From Parapedobacter koreensis (GTDB lineage: Bacteria > Bacteroidota > Bacteroidia > Sphingobacteriales > Sphingobacteriaceae): a stretch of DNA of 64,000 nucleotides. Shown in pieces: positions 8,934 through 17,646 of the stretch. Each line of letters begins with the position of its first letter. Within the stretch, counting starts at the first letter, position 1. The notes under the pieces were generated by a model. It searched no databases, was not told the DNA's origin, and saw only the letters and a program-made list of their open reading frames with translations. The stretch spans positions 1 to 64,000 of the forward strand of contig NZ_FNZR01000005.1 of the NCBI RefSeq assembly GCF_900109365.1. Direction: 5' to 3'. The position numbers and the translations under genes are program-made.

Positions 8934-10439
8934 ATGCAAGTATTAACGTTATTGAAGCGAATTTTCACCACGGCAGTTGCTTTTGGCGTGATTGTCTCCG
9001 CATGCAGCTCAGACAAAGTCGATGAGCCACAACAGCCTCACGAACCGGATGAACCGGAGGTAAGGGGCGACGTGGCCATTTACGTCACCACAGCCAACTT
9101 GTCGCATGATTTGGCCAAACAGGCCGTAGACTTCAGCACGTCATCCAACATGTCGCCGACGACCATCACGCTCAACCCCGCTGAGCGCTACCAAACGATG
9201 GATGGATTTGGTGCGGCCGTCACCGGCTCCACCAGCTACAACCTCATGCAGATGACGGCCGAGGACCGCGCGAGATTCCTTAAAGAGACCTTTTCTGAAT
9301 CCGAGGGCTATGGTCATAGTTACATCCGCATTGCCATCGGCTGCTCGGATTTTTCGCTCAGCGAGTATTCCTTATGCGACAATCCGGGCATCGAAAATTT
9401 TGCCATGCAAAGCGAGGAACGGGACTACATCATTCCGATACTTAAGGAAATTCTGGCCATTAATCCATCGATCAAGATCATTGGGTCGCCTTGGACACCG
9501 CCCCGTTGGATGAAGGTAAATAACCTCACGGACCGGCAGCCCCACAACTCGTGGACCAGCGGACAACTCAACCCGGCCTATTATCAGGATTATGGGCGCT
9601 ACTTCGTCAAATGGATACAAGCGCTTGAGGCCGAAGGGATCCCCATCTACGCCGTAACGCCACAAAACGAGCCGCTCAACCGGGGTAACTCCGCCTCCTT
9701 GTTTATGGGCTGGGCGGAGCAACAGACGTTTATCAAAGAAGCGCTCGGGCCGCAGCTGCGCACCGCTGGTCTGGAGACCAAAATCTATGTCTTCGACCAC
9801 AACTACAATTACGACAACATGGCCGACCAATATGACTACCCCGTCAAGATATATGAAGATGAAGAAGCGGCTTCCTTCGTGGCGGGGGCAGCCTATCACA
9901 ACTATGGCGGCAATCGCCAGGAATTGTTGGATATCCACCAGCAGCGGCCTGATAAGGAGCTGATTTTCACTGAAACATCCATCGGCACGTGGAACGACGG
10001 CCAAAACCTGCCTACGCGGCTGATGGGCGACATGGAAGAAGTGGCCCTTGGAACGGTAAACAACTGGTGCCGGGCGGTCATCGTGTGGAACCTCATGCTT
10101 GATAGCGACCGGGGTCCCAACCGCGATGGTGGATGCCAAACTTGCTATGGTGCCGTAGACATCAATAAAAATGATTACAAAGCCATCCGCAGAAACTCGC
10201 ATTACTACATCATCAGCCACCTGTCATCGGTGGTGAAACCGGGCGCAACACGCATCGGCACCAGCGGCTACACCGCAGCAGGGGTCACCTATGCCGCTTT
10301 CGAAAATCCCGATGGCAGCTATGCGGCAGTACTGCTCAACAACACAAATGAAATAAAACGTATTACGCTTGCTGATGGCACCAATCATTTTAGCTATGAG
10401 GTGCCGGCCAAGTCTGTAGTTTCTTATCGTTGGAATTAG
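8934..10439 (+). CDS. GH30-family glycoside hydrolase, surface lipoprotein (probable endo-beta-1,6-glucanase)
   Basis: A 501-residue lipoprotein: signal peptide with lipobox VSAC (Cys about 24), a Pro/Glu-rich linker, then a (beta/alpha)8 barrel and a small beta domain at the C-terminus. The GH30 motifs are present: DGFGAAVTGS near residue 80, TPQNEP with the acid/base Glu246 and FTETSIG with the nucleophile Glu347. GH30 includes beta-1,6-glucanases and glucosylceramidases; the neighbourhood of SusC/D and a DUF5125-type protein favours subfamily 3, endo-beta-1,6-glucanase. Acidic residues follow the lipid-anchor cysteine, compatible with export to the cell surface. It would make oligosaccharides for import by SusC/D. 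Confidence 0.88.
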   Translation: MQVLTLLKRIFTTAVAFGVIVSACSSDKVDEPQQPHEPDEPEVRGDVAIYVTTANLSHDLAKQAVDFSTSSNMSPTTITLNPAERYQTMDGFGAAVTGSTSYNLMQMTAEDRARFLKETFSESEGYGHSYIRIAIGCSDFSLSEYSLCDNPGIENFAMQSEERDYIIPILKEILAINPSIKIIGSPWTPPRWMKVNNLTDRQPHNSWTSGQLNPAYYQDYGRYFVKWIQALEAEGIPIYAVTPQNEPLNRGNSASLFMGWAEQQTFIKEALGPQLRTAGLETKIYVFDHNYNYDNMADQYDYPVKIYEDEEAASFVAGAAYHNYGGNRQELLDIHQQRPDKELIFTETSIGTWNDGQNLPTRLMGDMEEVALGTVNNWCRAVIVWNLMLDSDRGPNRDGGCQTCYGAVDINKNDYKAIRRNSHYYIISHLSSVVKPGATRIGTSGYTAAGVTYAAFENPDGSYAAVLLNNTNEIKRITLADGTNHFSYEVPAKSVVSYRWN

Positions 10440-10451
10440 ACCTGTAAAACC

Positions 10452-11786
10452 ATGAAAACACCCGTAATAATCCTATTAGTCCTCTCAGGCTTCATGACGA
10501 TGAATGCCTGCAAAAAAGAAGAACAGAAAGCTCCTGGAAATCCCGTAATAAACACCAAAACGGAATTTTCCTCAGCCTATTTCGGCGACAGCCTCCAATT
10601 TACCGTAGGCGTATCGGATGATGCCCGTATACCGCTTTCAACGCTGAAGGCTCGCTTGTATTACAGCGACGAGCTGGTATCCGAAACCGTCATCCGCACG
10701 AAGGAAGAGGGCGACTACTCCGGCAAAATTTTTGTGCCTTACCACGCCAACGTGGCCAATGGTACCGCCACCCTCAAACTGGCCCTGCAAAACATCAACT
10801 TTACCATCCGTGAAGAAACGTATGAATTGCCACTCGAACGTCCGGATTACCCGTACCTTACGCTGGTGGCCGAAGACACCGAATACCGTATGGAACGTAC
10901 AGGACTGTACACGTATGCTGCCGCTACCACCTTTCCAGCCAAAGTAAATGGGTATATCAAGACACCAGCATATGGCGACAATGGCAATGAGCTGACATTT
11001 GGTTGGGAGGAAAATGCCGTCAAAGAGGGTAGTACCAACAATATTCCGTTTTCCAATGCGTTCTCGGGCGATTATACCATTACGTTCAACACCTTGAATT
11101 ACGAAGCAGCGCCATTTATCATCGCCTATGCCATCAACCAAACGGTGATGGACCGGGTAGACGACAACACATACCGTGTAGACCTGGCGCTGAATCATGA
11201 AGAGCAGGTGGTTATCGATGGTTTTGATGATTTGGATGCTTGGTGGATCGATCCAGATTACTTCGCGCGGGATGCCTCGGGCAATCTCTTGTTCCAGCCA
11301 AAGGCGGGCAACTATCGAATAACAGCCGATTTTAATCATGAATATTTCATTGTAGAAGCACTCAACGGTGCTGACTTGGCCACGCTGCAAGCCGATGGAT
11401 CCGGTGCGGCATGGATCATCGGTGAAGGCATCGGAAAGCCTGCTGTAGCAACGAACGCCGTAGGCTGGACCACCGAAAAAGCACTCTGCATGGCTCCCAT
11501 AGCAGACAAGATTTACCAAATAACGGTAGTCGCCGGTACCACCGTGTCTGCTGATAACATCAATTTCAAATTTTTCCACCAAAAAGGGTGGGGCGGGGAA
11601 TTTACCAACGCAGCGCTCAGCACCACCAGCGATCTCATTTTCGTCGGTGATGGCAGCAATGGTCGTGATCCGGGCAACCTTGGCATTACGGAAGGGCAGA
11701 CACTGGAGGCTGGTGCCACTTATGTGTTTACGCTCGACCTTACGCAGGGCAGCGACCAAGGCGTATTGACGGTCGAAAAGAAATAA
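10452..11786 (+). CDS. DUF5125/DUF5121-like surface glycan-binding lipoprotein
   Basis: A 444-residue lipoprotein with signal peptide and lipobox MNAC; Lys-Lys-Glu-Glu follows the cysteine, like lipoprotein surface-export signals of Bacteroidota. The rest is beta-rich, with an N-terminal Ig-like part (about 30-130) and two later domains, and no catalytic motifs. Proteins of this kind take the SusE/surface glycan-binding position after SusC/D. In the B. thetaiotaomicron beta-1,6-glucan PUL a related protein follows the GH30 gene as here. It starts 12 nt after the GH30 stop and is the last gene of the operon. The domain names are from recognition of the family, so family assignment is less sure than the role. 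Confidence 0.75.
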   Translation: MKTPVIILLVLSGFMTMNACKKEEQKAPGNPVINTKTEFSSAYFGDSLQFTVGVSDDARIPLSTLKARLYYSDELVSETVIRTKEEGDYSGKIFVPYHANVANGTATLKLALQNINFTIREETYELPLERPDYPYLTLVAEDTEYRMERTGLYTYAAATTFPAKVNGYIKTPAYGDNGNELTFGWEENAVKEGSTNNIPFSNAFSGDYTITFNTLNYEAAPFIIAYAINQTVMDRVDDNTYRVDLALNHEEQVVIDGFDDLDAWWIDPDYFARDASGNLLFQPKAGNYRITADFNHEYFIVEALNGADLATLQADGSGAAWIIGEGIGKPAVATNAVGWTTEKALCMAPIADKIYQITVVAGTTVSADNINFKFFHQKGWGGEFTNAALSTTSDLIFVGDGSNGRDPGNLGITEGQTLEAGATYVFTLDLTQGSDQGVLTVEKK

Positions 11787-11810
11787 CAGTATTGGCCCCT
11801 CCCGTATTTA

Positions 11811-11847
11811 CACTTCGCTGTGATGCTTCTCACATCACAGCGAAGTG
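11811..11847 (+). terminator. 15-bp perfect hairpin ending PUL1
   Basis: Arms 11811-11825 and 11833-11847 are exactly complementary, with a 7-nt loop. It starts 24 nt after the last PUL1 gene. No U-run follows, so it may act with Rho or mainly protect the 3' end. The -33 element of the uvrA promoter begins right after it. Confidence 0.65.
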
Positions 11848-11877
11848 TTGATACTAAAAAAATTATCTGTACTTTTG
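11848..11877 (+). promoter_or_regulatory. uvrA promoter
   Basis: A TTG at 11848-11850 and TACTTTTG at 11870-11877 are separated by 19 nt, which fits the Bacteroidota -33/-7 pattern. The leader to the chosen ATG (11922) is about 40 nt, which supports that start over the frame opening at 11820. Confidence 0.65.
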
Positions 11878-11921
11878 TATTCTTCCGCGCGGAACACCGG
11901 GCGGACTGGTTTTATCCGTAT

Positions 11922-14723
11922 ATGAATACAGCAATAGCAACGCTCGATCCCAAAACCCATATCATCATCAAAGGCGCACGTGTACACAACCTAAAAAATG
12001 TGGACGTGGCCATCCCCAAAAACAAACTCGTGGTCATCACGGGCATGTCTGGCTCGGGCAAATCATCACTCGCCTTCGATACGCTCTACGCGGAAGGCCA
12101 ACGCCGCTATGTGGAAAGCCTTTCGTCTTATGCCCGGCAGTTTATGGGTCGCATGAGCAAGCCTGAAGTAGACTATATCAAGGGTATCGCTCCCGCCATC
12201 GCCATCGAACAGCGGGTGATTACGAGCAATCCCCGCTCTACGGTAGGCACCTCTACGGAAATCTATGACTACCTGAAGCTGCTCTATGCCCGTATTGGTA
12301 AGACATACTCCCCAATATCCGGCAAAGAGGTAAAAAAAGATACGGTAACGTCCGTCACCAGCTTCGTCACCGCTTTACCCGAGGGCACGGTGACAACCGT
12401 GAGCGCCCCCCTGCACCCCAGCAACAACCGTAAACTCAAAGAGGAGCTGGCCATCCTGCTCCAAAAGGGTTTTGTACGCGTGATTTACAAGGAAAGCATA
12501 CAAAAGATAGAATCCTTACTGGAAGACACGGGTATCGAAAACCTGACAGCCAAAGCCAATGACTTATCCATTGTCATCGACCGTATCGCCGTCGACGGCG
12601 AAGAAGATACCGCCAGCCGCATTGCCGATTCCGTGCAGACGGCTTTTTTTGAAGGAAAGGGCGACTGTTACATTGAGGCAAATGGCACAATTTATACGTT
12701 TTCAGATCGTTTTGAACTGGACGGCATGACGTTTGAGGAACCATCGCCTAATTTCTTCAGTTTCAACAACCCCTACGGTGCCTGCAAGCGCTGCGAAGGC
12801 TATGGCCGCATCATCGGCATTGATCCGGATTTGGTGATTCCGGATAAGAGCCGATCGGTATACGATGGCGCCATCGCCCCGTGGCGGGGTGAAAAAATGG
12901 GCCAATGGTTGCAACAGCTGACTCGCAATTCCATCAAATTCGACTTCCCTATCCATCGCGCTTATCGAGACCTTACCGATGCACAAAGGGAATTATTATG
13001 GACGGGCAATCGCTATTTTGAGGGATTGAATCGCTTCTTCGAAGAACTTGAAGAGCAAACCTACAAAATCCAGTACCGGGTCATGCTCTCGCGCTACCGT
13101 GGCAAAACCAACTGCCCGGAATGCAAGGGTACACGCCTGCGGAAGGATGCCACCTATGTAAAAATAAATGGAAGGTCTATTTCCGATGTGGTATTGATGC
13201 CTTTGGATACCGCACTGGCTTTCTTCCAAGGGCTCAGCTTATCGGAAAACGAAGCCAAAATTGCACAGCGCCTGCTCACCGAAATCTGCAATCGGCTTCA
13301 GTTTCTCACGGATGTTGGATTGAGCTACCTGACACTGAACCGTCTGTCAAACACGCTATCAGGTGGCGAATCGCAGCGCATCAACTTGGCTACCTCGCTC
13401 GGAAGCTCACTGGTGGGCTCCATCTATGTACTGGATGAGCCTAGTATTGGCCTGCACCCCCGTGATACCCAGCGTCTCATCGGTGTGCTCAAGTCGCTTC
13501 GCAATGTGGGTAATACGGTATTGGTGGTGGAGCATGAGCAAGAGATGATGCAAGCCGCGGATTACCTCATTGACATCGGCCCCGAAGCCGGAGTGAATGG
13601 AGGCCACCTCATATTCAATGGTACCTATGAGGAAATCCTGCATGATCCGCATAGCCTTACCGGCAAGTACTTGAGTGGCAAGGAACATATCCCTGTGCCT
13701 ACTAGCCGTCGCAAATGGCATGATGCGATATTTGTCAAAGGTGCACGCGAAAACAACCTCAAAGGGATAGACGTGCGCTTTCCGCTGAACGTATTTACCG
13801 TGGTGACGGGGGTATCCGGCTCGGGCAAGACTTCGCTGGTGAAGCGTATTTTATACCCAGCGTTACAAAAGGCTCTTGGCAATTATTCAGGCGAGCAAAC
13901 CGGCCTATATGACGGTATCGAGGGCGATATCCAACGGCTGGAACATGTCGAGCTGGTAGACCAAAACCCCATCGGCCGCTCATCACGATCCAACCCCGTC
14001 ACGTATGTCAAAGCTTGGGACGAAATACGTACATTATACAGCTCACAAGCCGCTGCCAAAGCCGCAGGCCTCAAGCCGGCAGCCTTTTCCTTCAATGTGG
14101 AGGGTGGCCGTTGCGACGTATGCCAAGGCGAAGGCGAAGTCAAAATCGAGATGCAATTTATGGCCGATATTATCCTTCCCTGTGAGGCTTGTGGAGGCAA
14201 GCGCTTTAAGCAGCATGTACTGGACGTCGTATGGAAGGAAAAAAATGTTTCCGACATCCTGGATCTCAGTGTGGATGAAGCTTTAGCGTTTTTTGCAGAT
14301 CAGCCCAAAATCTTGAATAAGCTACAGCCACTGGCCGACGTAGGCCTCGGCTATGTAAAGTTGGGCCAGTCGTCAAGTACACTCTCTGGTGGAGAAGCCC
14401 AGCGCATTAAATTGGCTTCGTTCCTCATCAAGGGCAACAACAGCAAAAATACCTTGTTCATTTTTGACGAGCCGACTACCGGACTGCATTTCCATGACAT
14501 CAAAAAACTGCTCAAATCCTTCGATGCTCTTATTGCACAAGGCAATAGCATCCTCGTCATTGAGCACAATATGGATATGATCAAAAGTGCCGACTGGGTG
14601 ATTGATATCGGTCCGGAAGGCGGTGAGAAAGGTGGAGATCTCATCTTTGAAGGAACACCCGAGGATATGGTGAAGACTGCTGATACCCAAACCGCACAGT
14701 TTTTAAAAAGCTACATCAAGTAA
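11922..14723 (+). CDS. uvrA: UvrA excinuclease subunit A, Bacteroidota second type
   Basis: A 933-residue protein of the UvrA family: DNA-damage recognition ATPase of nucleotide excision repair, cytoplasmic. It has two ABC modules with Walker A sequences GMSGSGKSS (about residue 41) and GVSGSGKTS (about 630), two LSGGE signature motifs (around 480 and 820), and the canonical second zinc module (CDVCQGEGE ... CEACGGKRF). In the first zinc module the usual leading CxxC is absent: only CKRC remains, after [17 protein letters not shown]. This marks the divergent UvrA type carried by many Bacteroidota beside a standard UvrA. The frame is open from 11820, but that part overlaps the terminator and promoter, so the ATG at 11922 is chosen. 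Confidence 0.9.
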   Translation: MNTAIATLDPKTHIIIKGARVHNLKNVDVAIPKNKLVVITGMSGSGKSSLAFDTLYAEGQRRYVESLSSYARQFMGRMSKPEVDYIKGIAPAIAIEQRVITSNPRSTVGTSTEIYDYLKLLYARIGKTYSPISGKEVKKDTVTSVTSFVTALPEGTVTTVSAPLHPSNNRKLKEELAILLQKGFVRVIYKESIQKIESLLEDTGIENLTAKANDLSIVIDRIAVDGEEDTASRIADSVQTAFFEGKGDCYIEANGTIYTFSDRFELDGMTFEEPSPNFFSFNNPYGACKRCEGYGRIIGIDPDLVIPDKSRSVYDGAIAPWRGEKMGQWLQQLTRNSIKFDFPIHRAYRDLTDAQRELLWTGNRYFEGLNRFFEELEEQTYKIQYRVMLSRYRGKTNCPECKGTRLRKDATYVKINGRSISDVVLMPLDTALAFFQGLSLSENEAKIAQRLLTEICNRLQFLTDVGLSYLTLNRLSNTLSGGESQRINLATSLGSSLVGSIYVLDEPSIGLHPRDTQRLIGVLKSLRNVGNTVLVVEHEQEMMQAADYLIDIGPEAGVNGGHLIFNGTYEEILHDPHSLTGKYLSGKEHIPVPTSRRKWHDAIFVKGARENNLKGIDVRFPLNVFTVVTGVSGSGKTSLVKRILYPALQKALGNYSGEQTGLYDGIEGDIQRLEHVELVDQNPIGRSSRSNPVTYVKAWDEIRTLYSSQAAAKAAGLKPAAFSFNVEGGRCDVCQGEGEVKIEMQFMADIILPCEACGGKRFKQHVLDVVWKEKNVSDILDLSVDEALAFFADQPKILNKLQPLADVGLGYVKLGQSSSTLSGGEAQRIKLASFLIKGNNSKNTLFIFDEPTTGLHFHDIKKLLKSFDALIAQGNSILVIEHNMDMIKSADWVIDIGPEGGEKGGDLIFEGTPEDMVKTADTQTAQFLKSYIK

Positions 14724-14736
14724 ATTAACTGCAAAT

Positions 14737-14796
14737 CGCTTGATTTTTCGCTTAATTTTAGGTCAATCGGCTTAAAATTAAGTGAAAAATCAAGCG
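14737..14796 (+). terminator. 24-bp hairpin after uvrA
   Basis: Arms 14737-14760 and 14773-14796 pair over 24 positions with one G-U wobble and a 12-nt loop, 13 nt after the uvrA stop. The arms contain A- and T-runs on both sides, so it could stop transcription in either direction. Confidence 0.7.
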
Positions 14797-14943
14797 TTCA
14801 TTCACTAAATTTCCTACCTAACCAACTATTTACATTTCGTTGTTGCCATTTTTAACGGATAAATCCTACCTTTAAAAACTGAGTAATATCTTGCACCATT
14901 GTTTATAGAATATTGTCATTAAACCAGCTATTTAATAAAAAAT

Positions 14944-16881
14944 ATGAAACGTTGTCTACTGTTGACTTTGCTATGTTTTTCCTTTTTAGGTACAATTATA
15001 GGCCAACCCACACAAAAACCCCCTTTACACGGCAAACATTGGATGGCTGTCACCGGCAAACCTTTGGCTGCTACGGCAGGTGCCTTGGTTTTTGAACGGG
15101 GCGGCAATGCGGTGGATGCCGCATGTGCCATGCTGGCTGCCACCTGTACCATGTGGGATGTGCTGAGCTGGGGCGGTGAAACGCAGGCCCTCATCTACAA
15201 TCCCAATACCGGCAAGGTGATTGCTATTAATGCATTGGGCGTAGCACCAACCGGCGCAACACCGGAATTTTTCAAAGGAAAAGGGTACAACTTCCCACCG
15301 GAATACGGCCCATTAGCCGCAGTCACACCGGGTACGCCGGGTGGCATCTGCCACATGCTGGCCGCATATGGCAAACTGAGCCTCAAAGAGGTGCTGGCTC
15401 CCGCCATGGACATGGCCGCCGGATACCCCATTGACGCACAGACGGCCAACAGCATGGAGCGTGGCAAAGAACGCATCAAGCAATGGCCTTATAGTAAGGC
15501 TGTCTTCCTGCCTCACTTGGGTGAAGAACGGGAAGCTCCCGAACCCGGCGAAATCTTCGTACAAAAAGACCTATTGGCCACCCTTCAAAAGATGGTAGAT
15601 GCGGAGCAGGAGGCGCTCAAACAGGGCAAATCACGCAAAGAAGCCATCATGGCGGCATATGACCGTTTCTACAAGGGTGACATCGCTAAAGAAATCGTGC
15701 GTGGAAGCCAAGAGCAGGGTGGGCTTTTCACCATGGAAGATCTGGCTAACTGGAAGCCTATCGAAGAAGAGCCCTTGATGACCAATTATAAGGGTATCGA
15801 CGTATATAAATTACAGGAATGGACACAGGGCCCTTCGTTATTGCAAGCGTTGAACATTCTGGAAAACTTCGACCTGAAATCAATGGGCTACAATTCGGCC
15901 GAGTATATTCATACAGTATACCAAAGCATGAACCTCGCATTTGCAGACCGGGATTTTTATTACGGTGACCCGTATTTTACACCGCGATCCCCTATACAGG
16001 GACTGCTAAACAAGGAATATGCAAAGGAGCGTGCAAAGCTGATCGATCCGCTTCGCAACCTTTCCAACCCCTTGCCGGGCGACCCATATCCATATGAGGG
16101 CAAGACGAATCCATTCACGGCGCTGTTAGCTCAGCGCCAGAAACTCTTGGCCGACACCTCCGGTTTGAATGAGTTAGAAAATTTTGTGCCCAAACATGAT
16201 GCTACGGGCGCATTAGTCGACGCATTGGAATTTGATTACGCAACCGCAACGAATACGGATAGCTTGTACAATGACCGCCTACTGCGCGGCACCACCAGTG
16301 TGGAAGCTGCAGATGCCGAAGGGTGGGTGGTTTCCATCACGCCAAGCGGCGGATGGTTACCGGCATGCATCGCTGGCAATACAGGTATCGGTATGAGCCA
16401 ACGGATGCAAAGCTTCGTGCTCGACTCCATCATCGACCCTTTTAATGTAGTGACTCCCGGCAAACGCCCACGGGTCACACTCACACCGTCCATGGCACTG
16501 AAGGAAGGCCAGCCCTATCTTTCTTTCGCCGTACAAGGTGGCGATACACAAGAGCAGAATCTTTTGCAGTTTTTCCTCAACATGGTAGAGTTTGACATGA
16601 CCGTCCAGCAAGCTACTGAAGCGGCCAACGTCAACAGCAACCAACTGTGGCTTTCGCTTGGGGGTACGCAATTTAAAGACCGTATGCCGCGGCCCGGCAG
16701 CATCTTGCTGAACCGTACGACATCGCAAGACGTGGCGGATAAACTGAAAACCATGGGTTATACGGTGCAGCAAGGCAATCGGACAAGTGGCCCCATCAAT
16801 GCCATCTTTATCGACAAGGCCCACGGTTCGCTTTGGGGGGGAAGCAGCAACAATGGTGAAGATTATGGAATAGGCTGGTAA
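14944..16881 (+). CDS. gamma-glutamyltransferase-family Ntn hydrolase (exported)
   Basis: A 645-residue protein with signal peptide (cleavage near IIGQPT, about residue 20) and the GGT fold. The GGNAVDAA motif (about 57-64) and the GTPGG segment (about 135) belong to the large subunit; the likely autocatalytic site is LLRGTTSVEAADAEG with Thr450/Thr451 as candidates for the new N-terminal nucleophile. The region after it (ITPSGGWLPACIAGNTGIGMSQRMQ) matches the divergent GGT-like branch rather than glutathione-cleaving Ggt, so gamma-glutamyl transfer is not certain; an acylase or other amidase role is possible. It is longer than classic GGT (about 580). It stands alone between uvrA and the sigma-factor gene; A+T-rich sequence precedes it. 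Confidence 0.85.
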   Translation: MKRCLLLTLLCFSFLGTIIGQPTQKPPLHGKHWMAVTGKPLAATAGALVFERGGNAVDAACAMLAATCTMWDVLSWGGETQALIYNPNTGKVIAINALGVAPTGATPEFFKGKGYNFPPEYGPLAAVTPGTPGGICHMLAAYGKLSLKEVLAPAMDMAAGYPIDAQTANSMERGKERIKQWPYSKAVFLPHLGEEREAPEPGEIFVQKDLLATLQKMVDAEQEALKQGKSRKEAIMAAYDRFYKGDIAKEIVRGSQEQGGLFTMEDLANWKPIEEEPLMTNYKGIDVYKLQEWTQGPSLLQALNILENFDLKSMGYNSAEYIHTVYQSMNLAFADRDFYYGDPYFTPRSPIQGLLNKEYAKERAKLIDPLRNLSNPLPGDPYPYEGKTNPFTALLAQRQKLLADTSGLNELENFVPKHDATGALVDALEFDYATATNTDSLYNDRLLRGTTSVEAADAEGWVVSITPSGGWLPACIAGNTGIGMSQRMQSFVLDSIIDPFNVVTPGKRPRVTLTPSMALKEGQPYLSFAVQGGDTQEQNLLQFFLNMVEFDMTVQQATEAANVNSNQLWLSLGGTQFKDRMPRPGSILLNRTTSQDVADKLKTMGYTVQQGNRTSGPINAIFIDKAHGSLWGGSSNNGEDYGIGW

Positions 16882-16922
16882 ATCTCGGCTTACGTTTGCT
16901 TCTTTTTACAACAATTTTATAG

Positions 16923-16930
16923 TAGGTTTG
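16923..16930 (+). promoter_or_regulatory. candidate -7 box TAGGTTTG of the ECF sigma gene
   Basis: It matches TAnnTTTG 33 nt before the sigma-factor ATG. A TTTG at 16895-16898 lies slightly farther upstream than usual (24-nt spacer). Confidence 0.4.
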
Positions 16931-16963
16931 TATCTAGGTTAACACAGTTATAAACTTACGCTG

Positions 16964-17551
16964 ATGTCTTTTGTTGATTCTTCGACCATACGACGCTTGA
17001 TGGCTGGGGATGAAGCGGCTTTTCGCTTGATCTATGAGTTGCACAGCGAACAGGTATATCAACTGGCCTTCCGCTTCTTGAAGGATGCCGCCTGGAGTGA
17101 GGAAATCGTGCAGGATGTCTTCCTTAAGCTTTGGCTAAACAGAAATGGGCTGGATGAACAGGGCAATATGTGGCGCTATCTGTATGTGATCGCCAAGCGG
17201 CTATGCCTAAATAAATTGAGGGAAATCCGCAAATCAGCTATCCTATTTGACCAGCTGATACAGGGCATGGAGGCCGCGAAAGATGAGGTAGAAGAGCAAT
17301 TGATGGCCGAAGAATTGGAAGGGTACGCCCAGCAATTAATAGCTAGCCTCCCCAAGCAACAACAATTGATATTTAAACTAAGCCGCGTAGACGGATTGTC
17401 CCATAAAGAAATCGCAGTCCAACTGGGCCTCTCTCCCAATACCGTAAAAAATCACATGGTGCAGGCACTCAAACGGCTGAAACTTGCGCTCCATCAATCT
17501 GGACACGTATATTTTTTAGCCTTGATTTTCAGTATTTTGATGCGAAAATAA
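16964..17551 (+). CDS. ECF RNA polymerase sigma factor, FecI-like
   Basis: A 195-residue sigma-70 family protein with region 2 (about residues 12-78; QVYQLAFRFLKDAAWSEEIV, DVFLKLW) and region 4 (about 125-180; HKEIAVQLGLSPNTVKNHMV). It directs RNA polymerase to PUL promoters. The next gene encodes its FecR-type anti-sigma factor and the third a SusC with an STN domain, the standard trans-envelope signalling trio of Bacteroidota. A hydrophobic tail (YFLALIFSILM) ends the protein, a common feature of these Bacteroidota sigma factors. It is released when the SusC binds its substrate, by analogy with FecA/FecR/FecI. Confidence 0.93.
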   Translation: MSFVDSSTIRRLMAGDEAAFRLIYELHSEQVYQLAFRFLKDAAWSEEIVQDVFLKLWLNRNGLDEQGNMWRYLYVIAKRLCLNKLREIRKSAILFDQLIQGMEAAKDEVEEQLMAEELEGYAQQLIASLPKQQQLIFKLSRVDGLSHKEIAVQLGLSPNTVKNHMVQALKRLKLALHQSGHVYFLALIFSILMRK

Positions 17552-17625
17552 TTTTTTTCTTGCTATTGACTAGTCCTATCCTTGCTGGTTGGTGTTCTAT
17601 GTGATGTAAGCCCCACTGAGGGAGC

Positions 17626-17640
17626 CAATTATTTACCAAA
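17626..17640 (+). repeat. 15-bp repeat CAATTATTTACCAAA before fecR
   Basis: It is identical to 18950-18964 before the PUL2 susC. Here it ends 6 nt before the start codon. Shared position close to two starts of one signalling system suggests a leader element for translation or regulation. Confidence 0.5.
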
Positions 17641-17646
17641 TAGCCA

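Larger units (their letters stand above)
2518..11786 (+). other. PUL1: probable beta-1,6-glucan utilization locus
   Basis: Order: DUF6377 regulator, SusC, SusD, GH30 lipoprotein, DUF5125/DUF5121-like surface lipoprotein, then a strong hairpin. All are on the plus strand, with 12-20 nt gaps from susC onward. The same enzyme and binding-protein content occurs in the yeast beta-1,6-glucan PUL of Bacteroides thetaiotaomicron, where a GH30_3 endo-beta-1,6-glucanase and a surface glycan-binding protein follow SusC/SusD. The GH3 beta-glucosidase found there is not seen in this window. The substrate is inferred from content, not proven. Confidence 0.6.

Noticed and set aside
10638-11759. 373-codon frame on the minus strand inside the DUF5125-type gene
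   Set aside because: It is fully antisense to a lipoprotein gene with clear signal peptide and operon position, and its translation has no recognisable domain. Similar antisense frames inside the GH30 (9372-10220) and GH32 (41398-42294) genes were rejected for the same reason.
11820-11921. Longer N-terminus for UvrA
   Set aside because: It would start inside the PUL1 hairpin and upstream of the promoter, and the added residues do not match the family.
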